DNA of 8,549 bases from contig CALEBD010000037.1 in the NCBI GenBank assembly GCA_937944945.1, positions 1 through 8,549 on the forward strand, in the 5' to 3' direction. Each line of letters starts with the position of its first letter. Position 1 is the first letter of the stretch. A program made the translations under genes and the position numbers. Positions 6,520 to 8,549 of this stretch are shown here, in pieces. The notes beneath the pieces are model-generated. The model was not told the origin of the DNA. It saw only the letters and a program-made list of their open reading frames with translations, and did no database searches. The DNA comes from an uncultured Clostridium sp. Lineage in GTDB: Bacteria > Bacillota > Clostridia > Peptostreptococcales > Peptostreptococcaceae.

Positions 6520-6679
6520 AATAATTTTTGAATGTCCTGTATTACAGGAATTTTGGAACAAATATATAGCCAATAGAGATTGGAATAAAACTTGTAAAGA
6601 GATTAGTACAATTCTTGATGGCTTAGAGTATTTTAGTGTAGAATATAATTCAAACACGAGTGCTGGACATCCTTTATAG
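6512..6679 (+). CDS. Possible second intron ORF (55 aa)
   Basis: An ATG-to-TAG frame of 55 codons lies between the P7 5' strand and the P3 3' strand of the intron, where ordinary group I introns have few bases or P7.1/P7.2 hairpins. It overlaps the code-4 end of the endonuclease gene by 8 bases (ATGTCTAA), like the overlap at 946-953. Both Trp codons are TGG. It has a plausible composition (hydrophobic start MSKIIFECPV, then a helical segment) but no family I recognise, and no Shine-Dalgarno site. Its last codons overlap P3 and P8. It may be a real small protein, an inserted phage gene fragment, or a chance frame. Confidence 0.4.
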   Translation: MSKIIFECPVLQEFWNKYIANRDWNKTCKEISTILDGLEYFSVEYNSNTSAGHPL

Positions 6680-6750
6680 GATGATGATATAGTCCGATAC
6701 TCTTCTGAAAAGAAGAGAGTTAAGGATAAAGAGCCTTAATGTAACAAATG

Positions 6751-7179
6751 TATTGTAATTATAGTAAGGATAAGTTTAGTAATGAACTTACTTTTATTAT
6801 TCCATGTTGGCTATCTTTAAAAGAGGCGCGTTATGTTTATTGGGATGGAGATTATGTAGAAGATACTACTCCAGAATCTTTACCTCATACTATTTTAAAA
6901 CATGTCGTTGGAGATGCGGATGATATATTTTTATCTAATTGTGAAAACGTAGAGTTATCTTATAAACATTTAATTAATATAGGCTGGACTCCACAACAAG
7001 CAAGATCTATACTTCCTAATTCTCTTAAAACAGAACTAGTTATGACTGGAACGATTGAACAATGGAAAGAATTCTTTAAGTTACGTAGTCCATTATACGG
7101 AGCAACAGGAGCTCATCCCCAAGCAGCAGAGCTAGCAGATAAACTGTATATACAGTTTAAGGAGAAAAATTATATTTAA
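6751..7179 (+). CDS. thyX: Flavin-dependent thymidylate synthase ThyX, exon 2
   Basis: This is the C-terminal 142 residues of ThyX, continuing exactly from R162 of exon 1 with YCNYSKDKF. It includes WTPQQARSILPNSLKTEL (79-96 of the exon), the conserved Arg and Leu-Pro region that binds substrate and flavin, and a C-terminal GAHPQAAELADKL helix. The total length of 304 residues is longer than many cellular ThyX (220-260). Part of the excess is an acidic insert around WDGDYVEDTTPESL. An ATG at 6748-6750 is in frame but consists of the last three intron bases, so it is not expected to be a natural start. All Trp are TGG. The next gene starts one base after its TAA. Confidence 0.92.
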   Translation, partial: YCNYSKDKFSNELTFIIPCWLSLKEARYVYWDGDYVEDTTPESLPHTILKHVVGDADDIFLSNCENVELSYKHLINIGWTPQQARSILPNSLKTELVMTGTIEQWKEFFKLRSPLYGATGAHPQAAELADKLYIQFKEKNYI

Positions 7180-7180
7180 A

Positions 7181-7408
7181 ATGAGCCATTATAAAGAAAC
7201 AGTACAGTATGATCATGTAGATGAAGAACAAGAACATTCTTTTAAACATCTTTATGCAGATTGAAATTCTAAAACAAATACTGTAACTGTATGAAATAAA
7301 GAAGGTATAGTTATATATAGTGGATATGATGATGAAGCTAAGGCTTTAGGTTGTTTGTTATCTAGTATTAGATGTCAAAAAATCGATAAATTTCCACATG
7401 AAGATTAA
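7181..7408 (+). CDS. Small phage protein, TGA-recoded (75 aa)
   Basis: With TGA as Trp the frame runs intact from ATG 7181 to TAA 7406-7408. The recoded codons 7262-7264 and 7292-7294 give W28 (LYADWNSK) and W38 (TVTVWNKEG), and no TGG Trp is present. The N-terminus is acidic and His-rich (HVDEEQEHSFKH). The middle looks beta-stranded (TNTVTVW, GIVIYSGY) and is followed by a helix. I do not recognise a family. It starts one base after thyX and ends 13 bases before the VWA gene, so it is part of the same unit. Confidence 0.7.
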
Positions 7409-7421
7409 AAAATTATAAGAT

Positions 7422-8549
7422 ATGCAACTCATTAAAGCATGTAAAGAATTAATGATTAGAGAGCCCTTTTATGGGCTCTTTCTTCTTAATTTAAATAAAG
7501 AAATATCTGATACATATGTAGATACAGCTTGTGTTTCTAGAAATGGAGTAAATTCTAAACTAGTTATAAATCCTAATTACTGAGATAAATTAACTGACAG
7601 TCAGCAGTTAGGTTTATTAAAACATGAGCTAATTCATATATGTTTTAACCACATGTTTATTGAATCAGAACTTCGAATTAGTGATCATAAATTATTTAAT
7701 ATTGCTTGCGATTTAGTTTGTGATCAATACATAAAAGATGTTCCTGATAATATGTGGGATCAACTAAAAGACAAATATCCTGATTTAGTAAAAAACTTAG
7801 AAAAGGATAAAGGTGCAAAATATTATTATGAAGAGCTAATAAAATATGCACAGAAAAATTCTCAGTCTGGACAGAAAGGGCCAGGTAATGGGAATAGAGG
7901 CACAACACAAGGTCTTGATGGAATTAGCGGAGGAGCTGATGATCATAAGTCTTGGAAAGAATATCAGAATCTTGATGAAGCAGGAAAAAAACTAATGCAA
8001 AATCAAACTGAGCATCAATTAAAAGAAGCAGCTACAGCTACTACTAAAAGTAGAGGTAGTATTCCAAGAGAATTTCAATCAATAATTGATGCATTATTTA
8101 AAGTAGATCCTCCTATATTTAATTGGAAAATGTATTTCCGAAGATTATTAGGAAATTCATTCAAAACTTATACAAAAAAATCTCTTCGAAAAGAGTCTAA
8201 TAGATTTGTTGGAAGTGCAGGAATTAAAGTAAAGCATAAACAACATATTCTTGTTGGAATTGATACATCTGGATCTGTAAGTGATTCAGAATTACAAGAT
8301 TTCTTTAGTGAAATCTATCACATATACAAAACTGGGTCCATGGTAACTATTGTAGAATGTGATGCAGATATTCACAGAATATATGAATATAAGGGAAAGT
8401 TTGATGGAAAGATTACAGGTAGAGGAGGAACTGACTTCAAGCCTGTAATAGATTATTATAATGCTAATCTAAATAAATATACTACCTTAGTATTTTTTAC
8501 TGACGGCTATGCTCCTTTAGATACATTCAAACCTATGCGGCAAATGATG
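7422..8549 (+). CDS. Metallopeptidase-like/VWA protein, partial, TGA-recoded
   Basis: The first 376 residues are present and the gene runs off the right edge. An N-terminal metallopeptidase-like domain has HELIHICFNH (68-77), giving an HExxH zinc site plus His77. It is preceded by INPNYWDKL, where W54 is TGA 7581-7583 and fits a conserved aromatic position of the family. A Gly/Gln/Asp-rich linker (about 145-175) leads to a VWA-like domain with MIDAS residues DTSGS (281-285), GGTD (335-338) and TDG (360-362). This architecture matches the DUF2201 type, whose cellular members work with MoxR AAA+ ATPases. No such partner is in view. The function in the phage is unknown. A strong hairpin lies at codons 13-20. 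Start choice rests on the full N-terminal domain and spacing; no Shine-Dalgarno site is seen. Confidence 0.87.
7458..7481 (+). terminator. Terminator-like hairpin inside the VWA gene
   Basis: A 9-bp stem (7458-7466 with 7473-7481, core GAGCCC/GGGCTC) closes a TTTTAT loop and is followed by TCTTCTTAATTT. It has the shape of an intrinsic terminator but sits within codons 13-20 of the VWA gene, in sequence coding for IREPFYGLF. It could terminate or attenuate transcription into this gene. It is only a shape match and the T tract is interrupted by C. Confidence 0.4.

Larger units (their letters stand above)
5591..6750 (+). ncRNA. Group I intron in thyX
   Basis: A self-splicing ribozyme of 1160 bases separates the two thyX halves. 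P1 pairs exon CCGT (5587-5590) with the guide GCGG (5603-5606) and gives the usual U.G at the splice site. P10 pairs the 3' exon TATTG (6751-6755) with CAATG (5598-5602), directly next to the guide. The last intron base is G6750. Other pairings seen: P2 5609-5615/5620-5626; P3 CCAGTG 5635-5640 with TGCTGG 6661-6666; P4 5643-5648/6454-6459; P6 CCAGAG/CTCTGG 6465-6484; P7 GACTA 6495-6499/TAGTC 6690-6694; P8 6668-6673/6678-6683; P9 CTCTTCT-GAAA-AGAAGAG 6700-6717; and a further hairpin 6720-6725/6734-6739. The P7-P3 spacing suggests subgroup IA with P7.1/P7.2 extensions (inference). Two ORFs sit in peripheral regions, so the intron is probably mobile. Confidence 0.9.

Noticed and set aside
6748..7179. 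Exon 2 of thyX as an independent gene from ATG 6748
   Set aside because: The ATG is made of the last three intron bases, and the protein continues ThyX exon 1 exactly from the signature motif.
7696..7908. Minus-strand ORF of 70 codons
   Set aside because: It lies antisense to the VWA gene, whose domains are clear; the translation has no family resemblance.
1..8549. CRISPR array or defence system
   Set aside because: No regularly spaced direct repeats and no recognisable defence genes were seen.

Overview
The window is almost entirely phage DNA, most likely from a double-stranded DNA gut phage of the crAss-like kind or a relative (an inference from gene content and code). It joins at its left end to about 465 bases of unrelated bacterial DNA. 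All phage genes lie on the + strand, are AT-rich, are packed end to end or overlap by 7-17 bases, and stop at TAA. Seven of them contain ten in-frame TGA codons, and reading TGA as tryptophan (genetic code 4) restores intact proteins. Most starts lack a Shine-Dalgarno sequence. Promoter-like sites resemble the Bacteroidota TTTG / TAnnTTTG type, so a Bacteroidota host is plausible but unproven.

Layout: 1-465 is bacterial, with an IS200/IS605-type terminal hairpin, a classical promoter and Shine-Dalgarno site, and the first ~55 codons of a DUF4317 gene typical of Clostridia. At about 465 it changes abruptly to phage sequence. Positions 504-1882 hold two unrecognised genes and a polynucleotide-kinase-like P-loop kinase. 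Positions 1884-2682 hold a 54-aa recoded gene, a 102-base intergenic region with a possible promoter inside an inverted repeat, a conserved phage protein beginning MSTRSRIG, and a 65-aa recoded gene. Positions 2676-4625 encode a family B DNA polymerase with a proofreading exonuclease domain and a C-terminal QLTLF clamp-binding-like peptide. Positions 4630-5118 hold a small unknown gene and a thioredoxin. Positions 5105-7179 hold thyX (flavin-dependent thymidylate synthase) split by a 1160-base group I intron. The intron carries an HNH homing endonuclease, a possible promoter for it, and a second 55-codon ORF. Positions 7181-8549 hold a 75-aa unknown gene and the start of a metallopeptidase-like/VWA protein that runs off the window.

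Taken together this is a replication and nucleotide-metabolism module: polymerase, end-healing kinase, redox protein and dTMP synthesis. The most distinctive features are the TGA-to-Trp recoding, including inside the DNA polymerase, and the thyX intron, whose P1, P10, P2, P3, P4, P6, P7, P8 and P9 pairings can be traced by eye. The left junction looks more like an assembly chimera than a natural integration.
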